Shown piece after piece: positions 57,085-64,000 of a stretch of 64,000 nucleotides of DNA. Below the pieces are notes generated by a model. It ran no database searches. It was given only the letters and a program-made list of their open reading frames with translations, and was not told the origin of the DNA. Numbering within the stretch: the stretch's first letter is position 1; each line of letters starts with the position of its first letter. Where the stretch lies: positions 496,001-560,000 of the forward strand of contig CAVSZK010000019.1 in the NCBI GenBank assembly GCA_963732415.1, in the 5' to 3' direction. This DNA is from RPQJ01 sp963732415 (GTDB taxonomy: Bacteria; Pseudomonadota; Gammaproteobacteria; Steroidobacterales; Steroidobacteraceae). A program made the position numbers and the translations under genes.

Positions 57085-57702
57085 ATGAGCGACTCGACCC
57101 AACCTGGCCTGTATGCAGCCGTTCTCGCGGCCGGGCCGTCGACCCGATTCGGCAGCCCGAAACCACTGATCCAGCTGGCTGGTACGCCGGCGCTGCACTG
57201 GGCCGTCTCAAACGCCGCCAGGGCGGCAGGCACAGCGGTTGGCGTGGTGGTTGGAGCCGACGCCGGCGCGATCGCGCCGCTGCTCCGGCGCTCAGGGGCG
57301 TCGATCGTCGTCAACCGGGGCTGGCGCGAAGGCATGGCGAGTTCTGTGCGCGCGGCGGTCAACGCGGCACCGCCCGGCTGCGAGGGCCTGCTGATTACTC
57401 TCGTCGACCAGGTGGCCGTCACGGCGGATGACCTCAGACGCCTCACGCATGCGTGGCGGCGTAATCCCATGCTGATCGCCGCGGCGCTCTACGACGGCGC
57501 TCCGGGGCTCCCGGCGCTGTTTCCCAGCTGGGCCTTTCCTGATCTGCTCGGGCTGCGCGGCGAAAGTGATCCGAGGATAGTCATACGCCGCCATTCGGAC
57601 CGGGTGGTCCGCATTCCGGTGCCGTCGGCGGCCCTGGACATCAACACCCCGGAGGACCTGCTCGAGATCGCCGCACGAGGCCCGGACCGGGCCGAATCCT
57701 GA
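57085..57702 (+). CDS. MobA/MocA-type nucleotidyltransferase
   Basis: A 205-residue NTP transferase resembling MocA, which makes molybdopterin cytosine dinucleotide. The N-terminal motif is LAAGPSTRFGSPKPL (about 14-28), close to the family AAGxSxRxGxxK, and VVNRGWREGMASSVR follows. LVDQVAVTADDL replaces the usual DQP metal segment, and the ending is LDINTPEDL. No molybdoenzyme gene is adjacent, so the substrate is uncertain. Divergent from thrA. Confidence 0.8.
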   Translation: MSDSTQPGLYAAVLAAGPSTRFGSPKPLIQLAGTPALHWAVSNAARAAGTAVGVVVGADAGAIAPLLRRSGASIVVNRGWREGMASSVRAAVNAAPPGCEGLLITLVDQVAVTADDLRRLTHAWRRNPMLIAAALYDGAPGLPALFPSWAFPDLLGLRGESDPRIVIRRHSDRVVRIPVPSAALDINTPEDLLEIAARGPDRAES

Positions 57703-57838
57703 CCAGTTCTTATATAATGCTGGTTGCCAATTTCAGCCTGATTGAGAAGTGCGTCTTGGTTTCGACAGCTGCAGGTCGTAGACGAGCGCTCCCTTGAATA
57801 GACTTAGGCCCGTACACGTCACTTTGGAGACACCGCGC

Positions 57839-58402
57839 ATGCGCCGATTCCAGATCCTGTCATTGGTGGCCGCTGCCGGCTCGCTTTTGTGCGCGACACA
57901 GGCCAGCGCTGGCTCTGTTAGCAGTGTCTACCGCGACGGAGCCTACGGCCTTCCCTGGAACGCCAGCAAGGCCGCCATCCAGGCGAAATACCCGGGCGGC
58001 AAGTGGGTACAAGACGACAAGGGGCAGGAGCAATACTGCGCCTCCAGCAAGCAGACACTGCTGAAACTCCCCGCGCCGCACCAGAGTCGCGAACTGTGCT
58101 TCGTCATGGGATCAGATGGCACACTGGGCAGCGCCACCGCGGTGCTCGACGCCTCGCTGCCGTCATTGCTCGCGATCGTGAATCGCTGCCGCACGACGTT
58201 TGGCGATTTCGACGCAGTGGTCCGTGACCAGAACGCTATCCAGTCTCGTTCCACCGCCATGCTGTGGACGAAGGACAGCCCGTACGTAGTCCGGGTGGTC
58301 AGCGAGAACGATGCAAATGGTCGCCCGATGGTCGTGACCTACACGGTGGCGGACGAAGCGGCCATGTACATGAACGGAGCGGCAAAGGTCTCCAACAGAT
58401 AG
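57839..58402 (+). CDS. Exported hypothetical protein
   Basis: 187 residues with a signal peptide (about 1-24, ending in QASA) and no recognised domain. After DGAYGLPWNASKAAIQAKYPGG the chain has two Cys (QEQYCASS; RELCFVMG) and a third (VNRCRTTFG), so a disulfide is possible. The start is set by GGAGA about 9 nt upstream of the ATG. A TATAAT at 57713-57718 could be its -10. Function unknown. Confidence 0.7.
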   Translation: MRRFQILSLVAAAGSLLCATQASAGSVSSVYRDGAYGLPWNASKAAIQAKYPGGKWVQDDKGQEQYCASSKQTLLKLPAPHQSRELCFVMGSDGTLGSATAVLDASLPSLLAIVNRCRTTFGDFDAVVRDQNAIQSRSTAMLWTKDSPYVVRVVSENDANGRPMVVTYTVADEAAMYMNGAAKVSNR

Positions 58403-58505
58403 TAAACGCGGCTCGACGGGTTGCTGGCGGCCAGGCGCGGCCAGCCGTCGGGCCAGCGAACCTGCCACGGTTGCGATCCTGCAACCATTCCTGCCTGACA
58501 CTGAC

Positions 58506-58525
58506 GCGGCCCCACCTGGGGCCGC
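58506..58525 (+). terminator. GC-rich hairpin downstream of the exported hypothetical gene
   Basis: GCGGCCCC, loop ACCT, GGGGCCGC; a perfect 8-bp stem with only a weak T-tract (TGTCATTTCC). It lies in the 272-nt gap before the ThDP enzyme gene, which otherwise shows nothing clear. Confidence 0.5.
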
Positions 58526-58674
58526 TGTCATTTCCGGGACAGGCTCGCGGCCAGGCTTCCTCCGCGCGCCGCGCCCGACCGCCTGGTCTGCCCCGATCGC
58601 CGACTTGCATCCTCGAGATGGGCCCGCCAATCTGGGGGCCAGTTGCACTGCATCGATACGGCGGGAACCATCCA

Positions 58675-60222
58675 ATGAACGGCGCACAGTCCCTGATCCA
58701 GACACTGGCCAACTGCGGAGTCGATGTCTGCTTCGGCAACCCGGGCACCTCGGAAATGCATTTCGTCGCGTCGCTGGACGCGACGCCGGAAATGCGAGCG
58801 GTGCTTTGCCTCTTCGAAGGCGTGGCGACCGGCGCTGCCGACGGCTATGGACGCATGGCCGGCAAACCCGCGGCGGTACTGCTGCACCTCGGCCCGGGCC
58901 TCGCGAACGGGCTCGCGAACCTGCACAACGCCCGCCGTGCGGCCACGCCCATCGTGAACATCGTCGGCGACCACGCCACCTACCACCTCCAGTACGACGC
59001 GCCGCTGACCTCAGACATAGTAGGATTCGCGCGGCCTGTCTCGTCGTGGATCTGCGAGTCGAAGAGTGCGCGCACGGTCGCCGCCGACACCGCGCGAGCG
59101 GTGCAGGCGGCCTGCGCGGCACCGGGTGGCATCGCCACGCTGGTCCTGCCCGCGGACACCGCCTGGACCGAGGCGAATCATGCCGCCCAGCCGTTGCCGC
59201 CGATCGGGCCGTTCCCTGCCCCGATCGCCGCGATCGACCAGGCTGCCGAGCTGCTGCGTAACGGCAAGCGCAGCGCGATCCTGCTGCGCGGCGCGGCCCT
59301 GCGCGGCGCCGGACTGGAGGCCGCCGGCCGCATCGCAGCACGCACCGGCGCGCGGCTGTTGTCGGACACCTTTGCGCCCCACTCCGAACTCGGTGCCGGC
59401 CGCGTGCCCGTCGAGCGACTGCCCTACTTCGCCGAGCAGATCGTCGAAGCGCTGGGCAAGGTCGAACAGATCATTCTTGTCGGTTCGAAGCCGCCGGTGT
59501 CGTTCTTCGCCTATCCAGGGAAACCCAGCTGGTGCGCACCGGACGGCTGCCGCTTCGCACAACTCGCTCACGAGCATGAGGACGGCGTCCGGGCGCTCGA
59601 GGCCCTTGACATGGCGATTGGTGGCCCGCGCGCGGACGTGACCCGCATACCGCTGGCGCTTCCCGACCTGCCGCGCGGTGCGCTGAACGCGCTCGCGGTC
59701 GCGCAAGCCATTGCGCACCTGACCCCGGAGCAGGCCATCTTCGCCGACGAATCGGCAACCTCCGGATTTCCGCTCGCGATGATGATGGCGCGCGCGAGGC
59801 CGCATGATCATCTTGTTGCGCCCACCGGCGGCTCCATCGGCCTTGGCCTGCCGCTGGCACTCGGGGCTGGAATCGCCTGCCCGGACCGCAAGGTCGTGTG
59901 CCCGCACGGCGACGGCGGCGCCGCCTACACGATGCAGGCGCTATGGAGCATGGCGCGCGAGAAACAGGACGTTACGGTCGTGATCTACGCGAATCGCTCC
60001 TATGCGATCCTGAACATCGAACTGCAGCGAGTGGGCGCGATCGGCGCGGGACCCAAGGCACTTTCCATGCTCGACCTGCACAATCCGGAAATGAACTGGG
60101 TGAAGATCGCCGAAGGACTCGGCATCGAGGCCAGCCGCGCGGGGACAGCCGAGGAATTCTGCGCGCAGTACGCCTCCGCGATGAAGCAGCGCGGCCCGCG
60201 CCTTATCGAGGCGATGATCTGA
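58675..60222 (+). CDS. Thiamine diphosphate-dependent enzyme (acetolactate synthase / benzoylformate decarboxylase-like)
   Basis: A 515-residue ThDP enzyme with three typical domains: an N-terminal Pyr domain with the cofactor Glu region (FGNPGTSEMHF about 20-30; EGVATGAADGYGRMAG), a central domain, and a C-terminal ThDP-binding domain with GDGGAAYTMQALWSMAREKQ...ANRSYAILN. No regulatory-subunit gene is adjacent, and the protein is shorter than biosynthetic IlvB. A catabolic decarboxylase is therefore more likely. The ATG at 58675 matches the family N-terminus. The reaction is not assignable from sequence. Confidence 0.88.
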   Translation: MNGAQSLIQTLANCGVDVCFGNPGTSEMHFVASLDATPEMRAVLCLFEGVATGAADGYGRMAGKPAAVLLHLGPGLANGLANLHNARRAATPIVNIVGDHATYHLQYDAPLTSDIVGFARPVSSWICESKSARTVAADTARAVQAACAAPGGIATLVLPADTAWTEANHAAQPLPPIGPFPAPIAAIDQAAELLRNGKRSAILLRGAALRGAGLEAAGRIAARTGARLLSDTFAPHSELGAGRVPVERLPYFAEQIVEALGKVEQIILVGSKPPVSFFAYPGKPSWCAPDGCRFAQLAHEHEDGVRALEALDMAIGGPRADVTRIPLALPDLPRGALNALAVAQAIAHLTPEQAIFADESATSGFPLAMMMARARPHDHLVAPTGGSIGLGLPLALGAGIACPDRKVVCPHGDGGAAYTMQALWSMAREKQDVTVVIYANRSYAILNIELQRVGAIGAGPKALSMLDLHNPEMNWVKIAEGLGIEASRAGTAEEFCAQYASAMKQRGPRLIEAMI

Positions 60223-60274
60223 ACCGACGCCTGTGACCGGCGTGGCCACACCGGCCCTCGCCGACGGCAACGTG

Positions 60275-61177
60275 TCAGGGCCAGCCGGCCCCCGCGGTTG
60301 CGACCTCGGCGCGCTCGATCAGCCCTAGCCTCGCTGCCGAGACCACGGCAGCGGCCGAGGACGGCGCGGTCATCATGTACAGCGTCCGCCGGTCCGGGCC
60401 ACCGAGCATGCATGCGAAGCACGGCTGCGAGGTCCGGACGGTAGAGACGATCCCGCCACCGGGCGCGACCAGCACGCACTCCGGGGCGATGGCATTCGCT
60501 ACCCAGACATTTCCATCCGCATCGAGACAGATCCCGTCGGGCGCGCGCATGCCAAGCGTGGCCCAGACCCTGCGATTCGACAATGCACCGTCCGGGCCAC
60601 GGTCGAATGCAGTGAGGCACATGCCCAGCGTCTCGGCAATGATCAACGTCTGGCCGTCTGGAGCGATGACTGATCCATTGGGAAAATGCATTCCGGTCGC
60701 GGCCTCGCGGACTCGACCGTCGGGGTCCACTATGGCCAGCGTCGCAGTCGGGTGCTCGGCCAGCACACCCATCATTCCGCGAGCGCTGATTTCGGCATCG
60801 AGGTCAAACCCGAATTCGCCGACGTAGGCACGACCCTCGGCATCCACGACCATGTCGTTGCAGTGAAACGCGGTAACTCCGGAGAGATCCGCATGCAGGG
60901 CAAAGCCCCCCGGATCCAGTCGCAGCACCTGCCGTCGATGCATCGCCACCACGAGCAACCGCCCGTCCGGCAGCCACCCCAGTCCCGAAGGCCGGTCGTC
61001 GATCACGTGCTCGCTGCGAATCGCGCCATCCGCGTCGACAGACTTGATCGCCTGGTCGTAGAAATCGCTGAACCAGAGGCGACCGCCGTGCCATCGCGGC
61101 CCTTCGCCGAAGTGCAGGTCACGGGCCAGCACGCTCGATTCGAAAACGTCAGCGCCGCTATCGCCCTTCATTGCCAT
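60275..61177 (-). CDS. SMP-30/gluconolactonase family protein
   Basis: A 300-residue six-bladed beta-propeller hydrolase (lactonase family). The metal Glu is in GEGPRWHGGRLWFSD (about 24-38), Asn in HFPNGSVIAPDG, and Asp in APDGICLDADGNVWVA. It probably opens a sugar or other lactone. The ATG at 61177 has AGGAG 6-8 nt upstream. It converges on the ThDP gene (52-nt gap). Confidence 0.9.
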   Translation of the reverse strand: MAMKGDSGADVFESSVLARDLHFGEGPRWHGGRLWFSDFYDQAIKSVDADGAIRSEHVIDDRPSGLGWLPDGRLLVVAMHRRQVLRLDPGGFALHADLSGVTAFHCNDMVVDAEGRAYVGEFGFDLDAEISARGMMGVLAEHPTATLAIVDPDGRVREAATGMHFPNGSVIAPDGQTLIIAETLGMCLTAFDRGPDGALSNRRVWATLGMRAPDGICLDADGNVWVANAIAPECVLVAPGGGIVSTVRTSQPCFACMLGGPDRRTLYMMTAPSSAAAVVSAARLGLIERAEVATAGAGWP

Positions 61178-61250
61178 TTCAGGCTCCTTTACCTGTGCGC
61201 CCGATATCCGGTCTCCGAGAGCTTTCGCACCGCGCCAGACGTGGGCGGTC

Positions 61251-61709
61251 TCAGCTCGACAGCGACTGCCAACCCTTTGCGTTACGGATGTCCAGCGCGA
61301 CAGCAATCGACTTGAGCGCCTTCAGCTCGGCCTCACGGCGCGCCGGGACCAGTCCCAGCATCCCGCCCGCGACGTCGGCAACGTCCTGGCACCAGGCAAG
61401 CAGCATCTGCAGGCTATCGGAATCAAAAGAGTCCGCCATTGCACCACGCCCTCGACTGAGCTCGTTGAGGATCGCCAGGTTCGTCTTGAGCTCAGCCGGG
61501 CTCGGGGCAACAGCCAGCCATTTCTCCAGCGCTTCGCGTCCGCCGCCTTCCAGCATGCCCCGCTCCGCAGCTATCTGCAGGATCAGGTTGCGTTCGGCAC
61601 GCTGAATTTTTCCGTCCGCCCAGGCGACATAGACGAGCGGCAACAGAGTCACCACGCGATACGCCTCTCGCGGAATCTTCAACTCGGCCAGCCATGAGTC
61701 GATCTTCAC
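61251..61709 (-). CDS. TerB-like domain protein
   Basis: 152 residues from the GTG at 61709, which has GGGGGG 4 nt upstream; a GTG at 61739 would add ten residues. The all-helical TerB-type segment LVYVAWADGKIQRAERNLI carries the acidic WADGK...ER motif thought to bind metal. Role unknown. It stands 73 nt from the SMP-30 gene on the same strand. No other ter genes are near except the unlinked terC at 5.7 kb. Confidence 0.75.
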   Translation of the reverse strand: MKIDSWLAELKIPREAYRVVTLLPLVYVAWADGKIQRAERNLILQIAAERGMLEGGGREALEKWLAVAPSPAELKTNLAILNELSRGRGAMADSFDSDSLQMLLAWCQDVADVAGGMLGLVPARREAELKALKSIAVALDIRNAKGWQSLSS

Positions 61710-61866
61710 GGTTCCCCCCGGTCGTTTTTTGGAATTCACTACGCAGTCTAATTGCGTGTTTCACCCGTGTCACCGGGCACTGCATGGAGCGTGTAACGAG
61801 GCTGCTGGCAGGAATTTTTGCCCGGATTTGCGAGCGAAACGGCTCGAATTGGCGTAAAACAGAACA

Positions 61867-62076
61867 ATGATTGCAGTACAGGTTTCTGACCAGCTCGCCA
61901 CGGCCGCGAACTCGTACCTGAAGGCCTTCGGTCACCCGGTTCCCGACGAGATCATTGAGATGTTCGCATCGCGCGACGGCCCGTTGCTGCTCGAGATCCG
62001 CCAGGCGATCGCCCTGGAACGACCGATCAAGGCCTGGCTGGCGCGCTCACGTATGGTGCCGCCGCTCGGTCCCTGA
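61867..62076 (+). CDS. Small hypothetical protein
   Basis: 69 residues, predicted mostly helical and cytoplasmic (SDQLATAANSYLKAFG; PDEIIEMFASRDG; LLLEIRQAIALERPIKAWL). No domain recognised. It has an ordinary ATG, protein-like composition and an AT-richer upstream region, which favour a real gene. No strong Shine-Dalgarno was seen. Confidence 0.5.
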   Translation: MIAVQVSDQLATAANSYLKAFGHPVPDEIIEMFASRDGPLLLEIRQAIALERPIKAWLARSRMVPPLGP

Positions 62077-62258
62077 CGCATCGGTCGGACCCGCGCGCAG
62101 GTCGCTCCAGGTATCCGACGCCTCGCCGAAGGCCCCGGTGCATGTCGCGAAAATTGCATCGCCGGCCGCCCGTCCATCTGGCCACGGGCAACTACAGCAC
62201 GCACAATTGGCGGGCCGGCGCGCAGCACGGTATCCACACGAATGGACGGCACGAAACG

Positions 62259-62675
62259 ATGCGGCAAGCAACCTCGAGACTACTGCTGATGGTAATTTGC
62301 GGTCTTGCAGCGTCCTGCAAGCCGGCACCGGTCGCCGAGTGGGTCGTGTTCGAGTCAATGCCCGATGCGACGATCTACATCGACCCATCGACGATACAAC
62401 GGAACGGCGATCGCGCCGAAATGTGGGCGCTGATCGACTACAAGCAACCCCTGCCCGACAAGACCGGAAAGCAGGTATTGTCGGACAAGCTGCACTATCA
62501 ATACGATTGCCAGCGCAAGCAGCTCAGCATCATTGAAACCTCCGCCCACGCCGGGCCCATGGCGAGCGGCGAGATCATCAACGTCAATCCGGATCCACCG
62601 GAGGTGACGCCGGTGCCACCGGACACCATGGCTGAAAAGATGTGGAAACACGCCTGCGGGGATGGCGCCATCTAG
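62259..62675 (+). CDS. Small exported protein, surface-adhesin E-like
   Basis: 138 residues with a signal sequence ending in LAASC (possible lipoprotein Cys20, though position -3 is Ala). The pattern ATIYIDPSTIQRNGDRAEMWALIDYK resembles small surface-adhesin E-like proteins (W...D-x-S-I...W-x-L). Two further Cys (YDCQRK; KHACGDG) could pair. The Pro-rich segment NPDPPEVTPVPPD lies near the C-terminus. Function unknown. It is followed 20 nt later by the beta-helix lipoprotein gene and may be cotranscribed. Confidence 0.7.
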   Translation: MRQATSRLLLMVICGLAASCKPAPVAEWVVFESMPDATIYIDPSTIQRNGDRAEMWALIDYKQPLPDKTGKQVLSDKLHYQYDCQRKQLSIIETSAHAGPMASGEIINVNPDPPEVTPVPPDTMAEKMWKHACGDGAI

Positions 62676-62695
62676 CTACGCGACGAGTCACGCCC

Positions 62696-64000
62696 ATGAA
62701 AACACTGGCACGCATCACCGCCCTCGCGCTACTGGCCATTCTCAGCGGTTGCGGCGGCAGCAGCGGCGGATCGTCACAACCGTCGAATGCGCCAATCGTC
62801 GTCAACAGTCTCCTCGACTCGGCCTCTCCGCCATCGGGCATGATGACGCTGCGCTCGGCGCTCGCAAGCGCGCGGCCGGGCCAGCCCATCACCTTCGACC
62901 CGAACCTCGATGGAAGCACCATAGCGCTGTCGATCGTTGGCAACGAACATACTTTTCTCAAGGGCGAGGTCATGGGCATTCGTGACGAGCCCAGTGGACC
63001 TGTCTCATACCTGATCGGGTATTTCGATCGTGACTACGGGCGCTCGGCACTGGTGGCTCGCAAGGACGTCGTAATCGACGCATCGGCGCTTCCCTCTGGC
63101 ATTACGGTCGCGTGGACGGGGGGTGCCCAGCCTGGCGCACGCGTGCTGGCGGTGGACGGCAACCTGACGCTCATCAACGTCTCGGTCACCGGGGGTAGCA
63201 GCGTGACCGAGGCAATCTCTATCACCGACCCGCACCCCCAGCCGTGGACCCTGGCGCGCGGCGGAGCGCTGGCAGTCTGGGGTGTGGCGCGGCTGGTGAA
63301 CTGCCGGCTTTTCGACAACCACGTCCAGGGGGACTTCGACTCGTCGCGGGATCGCGGCGCATTCGGCGGCGCTGTCTACGCGGACATCGTCGAGATGCAG
63401 GGCTGCGTCGTCAGCGGCAACTCGGCACTTGGAGGCGGTGCTGCGGGCGGAGGCATCTACTCGGTCGGGGGTGCCGGACACTCTACAAGCACCTCGACCA
63501 TCGACCAGTCGACGATCAGTGGCAACCGGATCAGCGGGCTCTTCGCCTACGGTGCCGGCGTGTACTCGGACGGTGGAAGCATCGGAAACCGCAAGACCCT
63601 CCGCCTGACCAACAGCACCATCGCGAGGAACGTCGTCGAGCCGGCGCCTGGCCTGCCTGCGTTCCTGCTCGGCATGGGCTACTGGCGCGGCGGCGGGGTC
63701 TACATGTCGAACGGCTACATGGCGATCAAGAGCTGCACCATCGTGGAGAACGAGGTCCACGGCGTACCCCGGACGGACAGCCTCGGCCGGCAGAACCTGG
63801 CCGGCGGGGTCGCAGCGACGGTCGGTAACGCGCATGCCGTCGAAGACCTGGTGGTTGGCGCCTCGATCATCGCAGGAAACACCGTGCAGGAGATCGGCGG
63901 AAGTCGCTACGCACAGGACATTTTCACCGGCTCGCTGTTTTACTTCCGCAGCGCCGGATACAACCGGATCGGTGTGCTGGATTTCAGCCAGATCCTGGTC
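62696..64000 (+). CDS. Beta-helix lipoprotein, 5' part (runs off the right edge)
   Basis: The first 435 codons of a secreted lipoprotein. The signal ends in lipobox ILSGC (Cys19), followed by a Gly/Ser linker. A segment like those opening polymorphic-outer-membrane-type repeats (MTLRSALASARPGQPITFDPN) leads into right-handed parallel beta-helix coils of the pattern GGA-V-x-x-C-x-V-S-G-N-x-A-x-x-GGG-I-Y-S, for example NSTIARN and SCTIVENEV. Such proteins are cell-surface or extracellular. The C-terminal anchor is not in the window. Confidence 0.85.
   Translation, partial: MKTLARITALALLAILSGCGGSSGGSSQPSNAPIVVNSLLDSASPPSGMMTLRSALASARPGQPITFDPNLDGSTIALSIVGNEHTFLKGEVMGIRDEPSGPVSYLIGYFDRDYGRSALVARKDVVIDASALPSGITVAWTGGAQPGARVLAVDGNLTLINVSVTGGSSVTEAISITDPHPQPWTLARGGALAVWGVARLVNCRLFDNHVQGDFDSSRDRGAFGGAVYADIVEMQGCVVSGNSALGGGAAGGGIYSVGGAGHSTSTSTIDQSTISGNRISGLFAYGAGVYSDGGSIGNRKTLRLTNSTIARNVVEPAPGLPAFLLGMGYWRGGGVYMSNGYMAIKSCTIVENEVHGVPRTDSLGRQNLAGGVAATVGNAHAVEDLVVGASIIAGNTVQEIGGSRYAQDIFTGSLFYFRSAGYNRIGVLDFSQILV

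Overview
The window is 64 kb of GC-rich chromosomal DNA from a proteobacterium, most likely a gammaproteobacterium. The evidence is gene order typical of that class: a gyrA-serC-serA-pheA-aroA-cmk-rpsA-ihfB-lapA-lapB run, an mtaD-ubiG-gph cluster divergent from gyrA, trpS-scpA-scpB-rluB beside yciO and yciB-yciI-bolA, orn next to a Ste24-type protease and rsgA, and a thrA-thrB-thrC operon. No phage, transposase, rRNA or CRISPR was seen. The exact lineage cannot be fixed from the sequence alone.

Layout. 1-9.5 kb: 5' part of thrS, tRNA-Val, uvrB, a class I aminotransferase, tRNA-Asn, a small outer-membrane barrel, terC coupled to gabT, and galU. 9.1-21.4 kb (minus strand): a ComEA-like secreted protein, then translation, chromosome, LPS-control and Phe/Ser/aromatic biosynthesis genes up to gyrA. 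21.5-26.3 kb (plus): five genes whose ends overlap (mtaD-like, ubiG, gph, rmuC, an SDR). 26.3-30.7 kb (minus): rluB-like, scpB, scpA, trpS, yciO. 30.7-32.8 kb (plus): yciB, yciI, bolA, a parvulin lipoprotein. 37.7-44.9 kb: orn, the Ste24-type protease, rsgA, etfBA, a peroxiredoxin, DAHP synthase. 44.2-49.2 kb: a MacAB/Lol-type ABC export operon ending in a YgjP-like metallopeptidase. 49.3-57 kb: tatD, an M20 peptidase, and thrABC with a NERD-domain gene fused to its end by overlapping codons. 57-64 kb: a MobA/MocA-type nucleotidyltransferase, a ThDP enzyme, an SMP-30 protein, a TerB-like protein and several small secreted or lipid-anchored proteins, ending in a truncated beta-helix lipoprotein.

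The unusual part is 32.8-37.6 kb, an accessory insertion between two conserved housekeeping blocks. It holds an AT-rich non-coding segment with a near-consensus CRP-type site, a good sigma70 promoter with a perfect palindrome over the predicted start of transcription, and three genes. Two are full-length paralogues (DUF6502-like, with a predicted helix-turn-helix). Between them is a 776-residue exported protein. It has 64 identical AIIGGD hexapeptides, separated either by two residues or by 15 eight-residue basic spacers (VVKAKRAN), followed by two DUF5666-like beta modules. At least seven synonymous DNA versions encode the invariant hexapeptide, so the protein sequence appears to be under selection. 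I regard this regulator / repeat-protein / regulator locus as the best candidate for an undescribed system.

Two housekeeping-looking enzymes appear to have lost catalytic residues: the RluB-like pseudouridine synthase (catalytic Asp to Gly) and the MtaD-like deaminase (HxH to HTY, and TDG to TGD).
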